Origin: Dicyema japonicum
Taxonomy: Eukaryota > Dicyemida > Rhombozoa > Dicyemidae
Assembly (NCBI GenBank): GCA_011109175.1
Contig: RDEW01000020.1
Span: 124,001 to 188,000 of the forward strand
DNA: 64,000 nt
Direction: 5' to 3'
The position numbers and the translations under genes were made by a program. Of the stretch, positions 11,820-22,569 are shown piece after piece; the first letter of the stretch is position 1; each line of letters starts with the position of its first letter. Under the pieces are notes generated by a model. The model worked only from the letters and a program-made list of their open reading frames with translations. It was not told the DNA's origin and did not search any database.

Positions 11820-12190
11820 CAAGGTGTCAAACTCATTTAGTTTCGAGGGCCGCATTTATAATAATTTTTCATCAAGGAAAGATTATTTATTTATTTTAAT
11901 GAAAAACCAAAAATAAGGGAAAACTAAATATGTAATCACCATCTTCTAATCGTGCTTAGAGCAACTTCCGGAGGATTGACATTTTTTTCGGATACAATTT
12001 TTGATTTGTCGGGCTCAACTATTCGTGTAGTCCCGACTTTTATTAAAGCCGATAAATTTTCATCAGTGAGTCTTGTTCTTTGAACAGTTTTTGTTAATTT
12101 CATAAATGAAAAAAGTTGTTAACACACATATGTCTAACCAAACATAGCAATTATTTAAAATTTTTAAAGTTTTAAAATTTTTCAGGAAAA
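11820..12190 (-). mobile_element. hAT transposase C-terminal (dimerisation) relic
   Basis: The minus strand reads LFSFMKLTKTVQRTRLTDEN followed by LSALIKVGTT, the pattern of the hAT C-terminal dimerisation domain (F..MK..KT..R.RLTDE.L). At its right-reading end a GTGTCAAACTC...GGGCCGCATTT motif (11823 onward) resembles a hAT terminal sequence. The rest of the transposase is missing. Confidence 0.65.
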
Positions 12191-12205
12191 TGTGAAAAGA
12201 AATTG

Positions 12206-12283
12206 ATTTTGACATATGACATTGATTGACACATGATTTGTTGCGCGTTGTGCATGGTTGTGCATTGTGCGCTCGACAAAATA
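12206..12283 (-). repeat. Right arm of the long terminal inverted repeat
   Basis: Reverse complement partner of 9076-9152, ending GTGCGCTCGAC. The same arm is present in unit 2 at about 31168-31250, but there the left arm was cut off at the duplication breakpoint. Confidence 0.8.
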
Positions 12284-12393
12284 TCTGAAGAGATCAACGA
12301 TTGAGAAAAGATCACACGGTCTATGATTTTCTTCTATGAGATAATAGGTTTTTGTCTTTTCGAATGATCACGTCGAGTCTTGATGGTCTAAAG

Positions 12394-13239
12394 CAGAGGT
12401 TGTCAAACGGTGTGCCGCCTGCCAAATACAAATTTGAATAAATTTATATACATTTTTGACCTAATTAATTTAAAAAGATAAACGAATTAAAATAATTACT
12501 AAAATTAAAATAATCATTTTTTTATTATATATTAAATGACATTTACATTGGTTAACCATTATTTATTAATTTTTTAATAACGTGCGCATCAACGTGCTTA
12601 TGGGTAAATCAGTTCGTCGTTCTTATAAAGATTCTTATTTGTCATTTGGGTTTATATTCAAAGATAAAAATAAGCTACCTCAATGTCTAATTTGCATGGA
12701 TTTTTGGCAAGTGATGCTATGGTTCCTAGCAAACTAAAGAGACATTAAGTATTATTTGGTTTTTACTATGAATCGTAGATCTAGTCAAATGATGTTCAGT
12801 GAAACTTTTTTAAACACAAAGGAATCATTGAAATGTTCATACCTGATCTCAGAAGTGATAGCAAAACAACTAAAACCTCAGACTATTGGCGAAATCTTGA
12901 TAATCCCTGCTTGTCGTATAATTGCTCGGACTATGTTTGGTCATAAATATGAACAAAAAATAATGAAAATACCTTTGTCAGATAACACTGTTTCTCGTCG
13001 GATTTGTGCTGAAATGCGAGTGGCTTTGTTAACCATTCGACCTGATATTGATGATATATGCAAAAACAATAATAATTAAGAATTCATTTTTTTATTAATA
13101 AAAATTTTGGCATTAAATTACCAATTTTTGTACTTAGTTTTACACATTTTAAAAATAAATTTTTTTATTTTTTAATGTGTGCCGTGGATTATTTTTTTAC
13201 GATTAGTGTGCCGCGAGAATTATTTTTTGAAAAGCTCTG
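12394..13239 (+). mobile_element. hAT element with BED-type transposase remnant, unit 1
   Basis: 846 bp, flanked by the perfect 8-bp duplication GTCTAAAG (12386-12393 and 13240-13247), the size expected for hAT. The ends begin CAGAGGTTGTCAAA and, inverted, CAGAGCTTTTCAAA. Inside, 12605-13079 reads as a broken BED finger (PQCLICMD) and the start of a hAT transposase (KPQTIGEILIIPACRIIAR, IPLSDNTVSRRI). The catalytic and dimerisation parts are absent, so it is a deletion derivative. In this copy the second half of the BED finger is also deleted. Confidence 0.85.
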
Positions 13240-13849
13240 GTCTAAAGATCTTGAACTTCTCATCCATCATGTTTATACAGTAATAGAGCAAGTCTCACTG
13301 CAATGGTCTTGAGGAGCAACGATTCTGAAGCAATGATCTTAGGAGGTTGAGTATTTTGTTCCGTCAATGGGTAGTATAGCTCGAATAGACATGATGTGAA
13401 TTCTTTTAGTCAAGTTTCGATGTATGGTCAAATAAGATTTTCCTGAATTTTCGTTTAGATTAAAAAGTATCTTACGAATTTGCAATGTGTGGTGGATTTG
13501 AGAAGTGGGAAGGGTAGGTGGTAAGAGTCGAGTGATTTCTAGAGATATTGTGAGCTCGGCATTTCAAGTTGATAATACAAATGGAAATTCATCTTCTCCA
13601 AGTATAGATTGTCAACAGGACTAGATTTTAAAAGTTCGTTAAAAACAAAGGGTGAGTTCGTAACTACTGTAACTTTTTTTAGGAACTTGAGTGATTTGTA
13701 TGATTCCCAAATGCGAGGCATATTTTACGTCGTCATGATAAATTGTTTGTAAAAGAAAGTGAGAAATCTTTATATTGCTCTTTTGAGGATTCTTCTACTG
13801 CACAAAAATTGTTTTTCGTTTGTCTTTAGTGCAGATATTTTCGATTTTG

Positions 13850-14140
13850 TGCTGAAGACTGATTAGGGCGAAACTCACGTGATTTAAAAAATTGAGAAGG
13901 CGGAAAATTTCGTTCCAGGCTACTCTTTTAAGAATCTTTGATACCACCGAAAGAAGGGTAATTGGTTGTGGGACGAAAACGCAAAGGAATCTTCATCAGC
14001 TTTGAAGAGAGGGGCGATGGTCGATAATTCTTAGATGATCAATAGAACCTTCAGTTCCTTGTCTAAGATCACTTAAGTGGAAAATACAGAGACCATGAAT
14101 AATTTTGATTGTCTTGAATTCGGCTAGTCGTTTGAATATG
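13850..14140 (-). mobile_element. Old reverse-transcriptase fragment
   Basis: The minus strand reads PITLLSVVSKILKRVAWNEI, the RPI.LLS..SKILE box of a non-LTR RT. There are flanking stops. It is present in all three block copies (also near 33160-33440 and 53660-53930), so it predates the duplications. Confidence 0.5.
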
Positions 14141-14550
14141 TTGTATCACTGTCAATTGTGGTTTGCTTATTTAAAAACCAAGAATCATCATTAAATTAAC
14201 AAAGAAAAAAGGCCAACATTAAATACTCCTTGCTTTTCACAACAACTATCTCATGGTCTCCCTTCTGGATCCAAGAAGTTCCGCTGTCTCACATGGGATG
14301 ACTGGCGTTCACGTGAGGTAAACTATCACTCATTCTCTTACTATTATGGAGCTTTGTAGCGAGAAAATATTGATATTAAATGTCTCTATCGATAACGTGA
14401 ACACGTCGTATCTCAGACACCTGTGCATAATGTGGCAAGTTTCCTATCCATGAGGCGTTCAATATTAAAATTATAGAGAAATTTAGAATATTAATTTTAT
14501 AATATTAAAATTCGAAAATTGCCTTTTACCAAATCAAAAAACAAATAAAA

Positions 14551-15731
14551 TTAAAGTAATGTGACCTATAGAATGGATATATACCATTGGTTTTATTCTG
14601 TTTCGAAATTTGTAAAGAACAACGCCGATCACTCCAATAATTGAAAGAACTGTGACAGTGACTGTAATCCAATGATTTTCGATTTTTGTGAATTTTTAAT
14701 TGGAGTTTTAATTGGTGTAAAATAAATTATCTTTTCAAAACATCCAGACTCTAACAGTAATTTACTCAATTATACTATTTCCAACAAATTGAAAGTCCAT
14801 ATTATTCCGAAAAAACTGTGCTCTAAACAAAGAAAATTTGACAGAAATATTGTCTGTAAAGTTGATTATAAATGATTCGCAATAATAATGATTTCCAACA
14901 CTGAAATGGTTATGATTAAAAAATGTGGAATTCGAGCTTTAGTAATTGTGTTAATGAAACTAATATCTGCAATAAAATACTTATATATTAGTAAATATGA
15001 TCTGAAATGGAGTTTAAAATCAGTTTCATGTATGAATAAATCAATTACATTTTTATCACTATTTGCTGTAATATAGTTGTTTTCGGAAAATAGATAATGT
15101 TTCGTCTATAACTAACATTTTCAATTACATTATAATTATCAGCAATTGTGACATTAATATTTCCACTGATTACGGTATGGAGTCGGTCTTTTGTGAAGTA
15201 GTACCAAATCGGAACATTTGGATCGTTAGAGGATTTACAGTCATTGGCCAAATTAAAAATATTCAAACCTTTTCCATTAAATTTTTCATTGGAAAAATTA
15301 TTGAAATATTGAATGTTAAAAGAATAAATTTTGAGAGAAATACGATCAGTAAAATTTACAGAAATTAATCCGCATCTATAATATTCCCCATTTTTGATAT
15401 TCGGAAATTTAAAAATTTGTGTATATCGATGATTAACTTAATTTTAGTAAACATAAGAGTACAAGACATTAACATAAATTTCATTGTTATAGCATAAAAT
15501 CCTTCTGAAGAGTCAATTAAGAATATGAAAGTTATATCATCATTAAGTTTAAATTTAAATTGATCAGAGCTAATAATGGAAATACATTTCATTCATATTA
15601 CTTGTTGTCTATAGATATTATTAATGAATTACATTTTTATCATTATTTGACAAAAAATATCTTCCAAAAAATATTATAATTGGTAAAACTTCAATTTTTA
15701 CAATCAAATAGAACAAAATTACCAACAACAT
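14551..15731 (-). pseudogene. Two-module type I membrane protein gene, copy 1
   Basis: Minus strand. ATG at 15731 starts MLLVILFYLIVKIEVLP, a good signal peptide. Module 1 carries NGEYYRCGLISVNFTDRIS (around 15330-15390). Module 2 carries GNHYYCESFIINFTDNIS (around 14850-14900). The shared pattern G-x-x-Y-x-C-x3-(I)-x-x-NFTD-x-IS shows an internal duplication and resembles the Y-x-C end of immunoglobulin-like folds. Near the end comes a helix, TVTVLSIIGVIGVVLY, then KFRNRIKPM and, after a 19-bp GT-AG intron, a four-residue end. This copy has a 1-base deletion just before module 2 relative to the copy at 55662-56816, and some junctions could not be resolved, so it may be a pseudogene. Family unknown. 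It is not a transposon-type protein by any motif I can see. Confidence 0.55.
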
Positions 15732-15984
15732 AAAATATTAAATGAACACCTCAGTGTGACTAATTTAGGTCAGATATTGGGTTGATTAATTTATTTATAA
15801 TTTTTATTAATTTTGAGATAACAATTTTTATTTATTCTATTTAAAATCATCTTAGATTCTTGATTTTTATATTTATTTCATCAAAATTTTTAAATGAAGC
15901 AGTAGGAAGACCCATCATTGGCTATTCCCAAGCATCGTCTAACTCCTCAAATGGTCGAGGGAAGTCGGCATTGATCAAAGAAAG

Positions 15985-17605
15985 AAATCACTTCAAAAAA
16001 TTAATTGGATCACATTAAAAACGATACTCCGGATCAGAGCTCTAAACAACGAAATAAAGGCCAGAGAGCTCAAGTCCCAGAAATGAAGTGGAATCGGATT
16101 TTTACAAAGGTAAATCGCAATCGTAGTACCGGAGAAGTGTGGAAAGCCACCGAAATGTTGCAAATGGAAGAAACTTCCCCGAGGATGACTATACTCAACG
16201 AGACGTTAACAATTTGATAAAATTCTACACAAAAATTTCGTACAAGGAACACAGGAAGTCAGAAGTGCTTCTCTCTTCATGGAGAAAACTGAAGAAGGAT
16301 TCTAACCCTGTTTACTTCTCGGATGAAGACGTGAAGAATGCGCTGCGTTTTACAAGAACAACGTACTCTGCCGACAACATTCCCGTAGTATTATTGAAGA
16401 ACCTTTGTTATGGAAGCAAGCCAATATCCGACCTATACTGAAACCTGGAAAACCTAAGGAAGATCCGGCATCATTAAGACCTGTGTCATTGTTATGTTCC
16501 ATATCGAAAATCCTGAAAGGCTTGTGCTTGGGAGAATTAAGCTTTCTTACCAGAAACGGATTTTCAACACGGATTCAAGAGCGATTGTTCTACATCAACG
16601 TACCTACAGAAATTAACCAACTTCATTAGAAATTTTTTCAAACAAACCAAGGCATTTGAAGACAGTCTTTGATTCTAGGACTTTGATTCTATTTCGAGAA
16701 AAATATTATCAAAGAAATTTTTTCAGTCGGAGATCCCGAGGAAGCTTAAACTTTGGATAACAAATTTCTTAAGTTGACGAGGGGACGTGTATGCCTCGGA
16801 GGACTGAAATCAGTCTCACGTCTTCTCCCAAACGGTGTCCCCCAGGATCTCCTTTATTTCCCGCCTTATTCAATTTATACCTGGCAGACCTCCCGACACC
16901 GAGAACCAATAACGATGTCTACTCACATATGCGGACAACATTGTTTTGGCCTCGCGTGATCGGGATATCTAAAATGCTACAGAAAGATTACAAATTAACC
17001 TGGACCGACTCAACGCCTGGGTAATGAAGAACCGACTCACGATAAATTCCAGAAAGTCGGTCACGTCTATGTTTACTTCGGACAAAAAGTTGGGGAAAAT
17101 GACTGTCAAGTAAAATTGGACAACATTGAAATCCCCTTCACCAAATGTCAGAAGATCCTGGGCGTGACACTAGGATTCACACTTATGTTTGTCACCACAC
17201 GTGGCAAACATTGTTCTGAAGTGCGAGAAGAGGATCAATGTATTAAAATGTTTATCTGGAATATGGAACACAGGTACCCACCCGGTCTTGATGAACATTT
17301 ACAAGCAATACATCGAACCATGCTTCTCGTACGCGTGTGCTACGTGAGGACCTTCATTATCATGGACGAACATTAAGAAAATCGAGGACGTTCAAAAGTT
17401 GGCTTTCAGAATGACGGAGCGTTGGTCTTGTGGAAGACACAGAACCGGACCGACTACTCTGAAGGCCCTCATTAAACAAAACTCAGGCATGCGGGAAGGT
17501 AGCCCTGCAAATACAGTCAGCCGCCCTGTACGAGCTTGTGTGGGTACGAGGGAGGAGCACCGGGAAAAAATGAGGATTTTGGCGGAGCGCATCGGGATCA
17601 CGTGA
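15985..17605 (+). mobile_element. Jockey-like LINE relic (family D), unit 1
   Basis: Plus-strand frames give, in order, RSTGEVWKATEMLQ, EVLLSSWRKLKKDS, DNIPVVLLKN, WKQANIRPILKPGKPKEDPA, SLRPVSLLCSISKIL, a broken LPNGVPQ box, YADDIV-like residues and CQKILGVTL. Frameshifts are frequent and no long ORF survives. The copy at 35320-36945 shows the same order and lets the breaks be compared. Confidence 0.75.
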
Positions 17606-17734
17606 TAGTCAGTTTTGGTTTTACCGTGGTCTTGGGTGTTAAATAAATTATTATTTCAAGTTCTCGAGGAACGAATGAGTAATAAAACGAGGATAGTTTG
17701 CAAGTTAATAAATAACAACAATAATAAACCCCGA

Positions 17735-18243
17735 TGTTATTAAAAATACTACCTGAGCTGTAATGAAGTCCCAAAGACCCTGTAAGTAAGTCTTCTCCTG
17801 AAAATTCCTCGAATTGTAGGAAATCTAGGATCATTCCTATTATAAATTATCTCCTTACCAGCCATCAACTAGTCCTTCGTCGACGAACCAGGCGAGTTTT
17901 CTCTTTGACATTACAGTCCTCACAAAGGCGATTCTACCATACTCGTAGATAACTGGGGCTCTTAGGGCTACATGTTATATTAAATGGGCAACCCAGGCTA
18001 GCTAAAATCCACGCGTACTGCTCATCCCTGTCATGATACTTTTTTGTACGAAGCGCGTGGTGACTCCTTCTATACTATCCATTATTGGGCAGGCAAAGTC
18101 GTATGTAGGGTAAACTCTATCTGTGCTATCAATGTATACTTGTATTTAAGCCCTGTTCTCACGTGAGTCTCTGCCTTGCTGCGGTACAACGTCGGGTCCC
18201 GCATGCAGCCATTCGCGTGTGACATGTCGATCTTGGCCATCAC
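17735..18243 (-). pseudogene. Truncated GluRS copy, unit 1
   Basis: Near-identical to 39825-40333, which is the middle of the intact GluRS gene (the RAKIDM to ITAQ region with MSKRKL). One base is missing in the RRGLTL region (about 17786), shifting the frame. The upstream exons with the HVGH motif are gone: sequence jumps straight to the material that lies at 41345 in unit 2, a deletion of about 1 kb. The downstream exons are also absent. It cannot encode a working enzyme. Confidence 0.85.
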
Positions 18244-19080
18244 CCCTTCAGTGGAGTGCGAGGGGAAATCATTTTTTTGTGCTACCAGTCGATTAAATAT
18301 TATTTATAACGATTCTTGAAAAAACCGGTGAAACTCCTGAAGGAACCAAATGTAGGTAAAAATATGAGTGAACTTAATAATCTTAGCTTTTTGGTGAGAG
18401 ATTTAGTCAGTCGTAATAACAATGGCTATCTCAAGATAATATGCGGTTCTTATATAATCTTTCCTTCGTCTTGACTTCTAATGTGTATAACTAAATAAAC
18501 TAAAAATATTCAGCTTCGAATACCTGCCATAGAACTCGTGTCATGTAGTTATTGAACGAAAAACCGTGAAAATGAGGTGGAATATTAGTAGGTTTTCGAA
18601 TTGGTGGAAGGACTACGAGACATTATATTCTCCCAAATTGTTGACGGCATATTCAATGCTTGAAGACACACATGTTTTGTATTGCTAGTGTTAGGAATTC
18701 AAGAGGCCTTCGTGTACTCAAACTGAACGTATCCATATCCCAAAGATTCTGCATCGGCGTTGTTTGTGATCTCCAAAGAGACTACTGGCACAAATAAAGG
18801 AAAAATCAGTAAATTCGTTGGTTCTATAATTTTTTGGATTCCCCTGACAAACAGGTAAGTTGAGTACTATTTGTTTGTAGTCCGATAAGGACGAAACTGC
18901 ATAACTCATATGGGGACTATATCGATCTCGTAATGGTTAAATTTCTCGGTTTCAGTGTGGCGGGACTTTGTTGTGAAGTATTTAATGTATTTTTATTGTG
19001 TTTGGTTGTCGAAATATTCAGCTTAATGCTCTTTCCGCGACGGTGGCATAACACAAATTTTCAATCTCGCAATAAACAAG
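18244..19080. other. Duplicated non-coding segment
   Basis: Matches 41345-42190 closely. No ORF or domain is recognised in either copy. Confidence 0.5.
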
Positions 19081-19960
19081 AACAAAATCCTGTTAATATG
19101 GAATAAATTCTAATACACCCTATCCTGAAGAAAAACAAACCAAAAAACTATCCGTCCTCTTACCGACAGGTAGAAAAACTGGTTGTCTCGGGTGTTAGAA
19201 AAACTGGTCCTTCTCAAGATCCGTCCTTTCATTATTCTACCATCTTTTTTACACGAATTCCGCGAAGAACACTCAACAACAACTCATCTAACAAAACTGG
19301 TTCAATTCATTTCGGACGACCAGAATACCCCAAATTCATATATGAGAATCTTTCTGGTCTCAGTGGAAAAAGCATTTGAATCAGTAGTATCTTGGAAGGT
19401 CCAATATTCAAGTCACGGTTGGCTAATTTTATTAACGGTCGACGGGCGAAGTAGTTGCAAACAACCAAAAATAAAAACCGCGATACCTTCCAAATGGAGT
19501 GGCATAAGGATCACTTTTGTCACCAATGCAATTCAATTTGTTCTTCATGCGGATGATCTCGTGATTGCAGTGAATCATCGAACCGTTTACATTTGTCATT
19601 AGGAAAGTCACATGTAACGACGTCTACCTCATCACGAAAAGAGATATGAGAACGGCAGAAATAACATTATATGGTTACCCGATCCCTATTAAGAAGACCC
19701 TTCAATCCTTGGAATCATCCTGGATCTATCTTTCATTCATCCATCAAGTGAACCTGGTAACCGCGAGGATCCAAAAGAAAATTGGAATGCTCAAAGCTTT
19801 AACGCAGTCCCCAGTATCTTCCCTCCAATCGTTGGAACTTCTATACAAACAATTTGTTCTACGAGTATCGAGTACGCCTGTGGAGCATGGATTGCCATGC
19901 TATCACTGAAATGTTACAAAACCGATGACTTAGACTTGTGGTTTTCAACCTTTTTTTAAA
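19080..19960 (+). mobile_element. LINE relic (family E), unit 1
   Basis: Plus-strand frames read HPILKKNKPKNYPSSYR, then SRVLEKLVLLKIRPF, EFREEHSTTTHLTKLVQFIS, a VSVEKAFES box in place of D.(K/E)AFDS, then a broken HADDLVIAV and IQKKIGMLKAL. This is the order of a jockey/CR1-type RT. It is heavily frameshifted and shares its breaks with the copy at 42235-43070. Confidence 0.65.
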
Positions 19961-20259
19961 TCACTCCCGCGAATTTTTTTTCTTCCCTTATTTCACAACT
20001 CAAAATGTTATTACCACGTACAGAAGAAGGGCAAAACTGCGAAAGAATTCAGGCCTCGTGGCAGGATTTTTAATAACGTAATCCCCATAACTATCGCTAT
20101 GTCCTGGTCTTTAAAAATGTTGTTGATGTTGTTGTTGTTTATTACCACGTACAGAAATTATTTAATAAATATTTTTTTTATTTAAAAAGCATACTATTAA
20201 TGAGATTCCTGTGGTTAATGAGTATTCACAAGATTCTTTTAATTTGCCTTTCTTTTTTA

Positions 20260-22185
20260 AGTGTAATCCTTATATCTCCTTTCTTGTACATTTATTTTGT
20301 TTCGTTTTTTCCCGATGATATTGTTGAGAGTGCTCAATCCTCTTTCTACGCAATATGAAGTCGAAAACATAAAATGATTGGAGTCATTTTCCCCGTAATT
20401 CAAAAAGATTAATAATTCAATCTGAAAATTTTAATTCATCAAGTCGACAAATCTCCTTTTCAAATCTCAGGCCAAAAGTTCTAAGTGAAATTGGTAAATT
20501 TTTGAATCGTTATCATCAAAACTATCATCATGAAAATCTAGAGGTCCAAAATTTTTTAATCAAGCTAAATTGGAAAAATTCAACTTTTTCAATGAGCGTA
20601 TTAATAATTCTTTGGCAATCAATTAAATTAATCCCCATGTAATGCCAATGAAACTTCATCCAATTTTTAAAAAAATCCAATTCAAATAAAAATCCAGCAT
20701 GTTTGAAGAATCCTTTTGTAAAATTTCGTGAATAAATGAATCTAAACACGGGCTAACACTCTCTGCTATCGTTTGGGGATTACCTATAAATTAAAATAAA
20801 TAAACAGTTTTTGCGATAATCTCTGCAACTTTGTATGAATAAAATAGTCCAGAAACATTTTTAAATATAATTTTATAAAATAAAGAAGTTACGCACCAAA
20901 GATTCAAGAGCGCAACAACCGTGTTGGGAATAGATCTCTCCAGAGCTTTCGACTCAATAAACAGACAGAAACTGATGAATGTGCTTGAGCAAATATTGGA
21001 TGAATCGTCGGTTAGGATAATCAGACTACTACTTGCGAACACAAGACTATCTGTGAGGACAGAAGGAGCAATTTCCCGCAGTTTCAAAACAACGATTGGG
21101 ACACCCCAGGGTGATTCCCTCTCCCCTTTACTATTCACCATATACCTTGAATCTGCACTCCGCGACCTCCGTAAATGCTATATAGGAGACATAGAAGAGA
21201 CATCTTATGCGGATGATGTGGATTTTGTATCACGGGATGTGACCGCACTTTAACACCTGCTAGAAAATGCACCTGCGGAGCTTGAGAAATGGTTTCTCAG
21301 CGTAAATGTTAACAAAACTGAAATTACGGAAATCAAAAGAGAAGACGATATTACTCAAGAAAGATGGAGACGTACTAATAAGCTCGGCTCTCTACTAGGA
21401 GACGCTGAAGATGTACTGAGGAGGAAAACACTGGCAAATGCGGCAATGGCTAAACTGAAGAAAGGATGGCTAAGGGCCAAAGGACTTGGAATTGACATTA
21501 GATGCAGGCTTTACAACGCGTTTGTGAAACCGATCCTACTGTATAACGCTGGGACATGGGGAAGTTCCTTCAACGAACTATTGAAACTGGATTCGTTCCA
21601 TAGAAGGCAACTAAAAAGCTTACTCGGAATGGAGTGGCCACGTAGAATATCAACCACTGGTATCTACAACAAGTGTATCTGTTCTTACATCTGCAAGGAT
21701 GTGATAGATGCCCGGTGGAGGCTATTTGGGCATGTACTAAGAATGAACCCGGACGTACCCGCTAACAAAGCGATGGAAGATTACTTTGACAGATGCGAAA
21801 AACCCTTCCGCGGACGACCTAGATCGACACTTCCGACAGCCTTAAACAAAGACTTAAATCGTGTGAGAAAAAATCTAAAGACGGGAGACGACCAGGACGA
21901 ATTGAAATCACTCGCATTCGACAGAGGAAGATGGAAAAGACTAACTATAAATATTGTTTCTTTGAGTGTTGCACATGCGGGGCTATAATCATTATGGCTT
22001 TCGTGAAAGTGCCTTAATAATAATAAAGAAGTTAAAATGTTATATTTTCATAATTTTTTTTAAAATTGAAAAAAAATTCTGTTTTTTTTCAATTGAGTTG
22101 GGATGTTTAGGATTAAATGTTCGATTAAGCGCGATGGTTTCATTGCCTTATTGGAAAACACTGTACGGCATTGCAAACAAAGCGG
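20260..22185 (-). mobile_element. hAT transposase relic with BED finger, split by a LINE
   Basis: Minus strand. The BED finger end lies near 22090-22185, the body near 20528-20760, and the C-terminal DLKRRFVDLMN and STSYCVERGLSTLNNI near 20310-20450. The element was cut by insertion of the LINE at 20891-22021. The uninterrupted twin is at 43370-44160. Frames are broken in both. Confidence 0.65.
20891..22021 (+). mobile_element. LINE family A insertion, 5'-truncated, one internal stop
   Basis: Flanked by the 12-bp duplication AATAAAGAAGTT (20879-20890 and 22022-22033); unit 2 has the empty site at about 43988-43999. The coding part reads IDLSRAFDSIN, GTPQGDSLSPLLFTIYLESA, SYADDVDF, then a single in-frame TAA at about 21251, then continues open to 21988 with LDSFHRRQLKSLLGMEWPRR, RGRPRSTLPT and DELKSLAFDRGRWKRL. 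It ends in an AAT-rich tail. The RT fingers and everything upstream are missing. Apart from the stop it is much fresher than the relics around it. Confidence 0.9.
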
Positions 22186-22329
22186 TTTATGAGGAACCTG
22201 AGGATTTTTAATAAATCCAAAAAAAATATATTCCTCTTTAAACGCTCTAATTTTTTTTGAACAAGACTCATCACGAAGTATTAGAAATAACGTAAATTTA
22301 AACCGTTAAAACAAAACAAACAATAGTCA

Positions 22330-22569
22330 TATCATCTAATTAATGTATCAACTTCTGGTCTCTCCGACCAGGCCAGCACCCACCGGGACTCTCTTGGTAG
22401 TATCTCCGCTTCCCTTCCTATTTTCTGGATCATCCAACTCTTTATCAGTGTCGCGTCGCCTCTTTCCCAAATTGCATCCAGTAAGAGGATTCTTCATCAT
22501 TTCCCAATTATTGTTAATCGCCATCGTTATTTGTTCAAACCCGTGTTTATATTCTACAAGCATGCTCTC
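22330..22569 (-). other. 3' region of the R2-like element
   Basis: Directly downstream of the R2-like stop codon. A 71-codon frame (22348-22563) is open here, but it shows no domain and probably is 3' UTR. The exact 3' end is not defined. Confidence 0.35.

Noticed and set aside
20528-20749. 73-codon minus frame identical at 43636-43857, seemingly a conserved small gene
   Set aside because: Identity comes from the recent tandem duplication, and the neighbouring frames show it is part of a hAT transposase relic.
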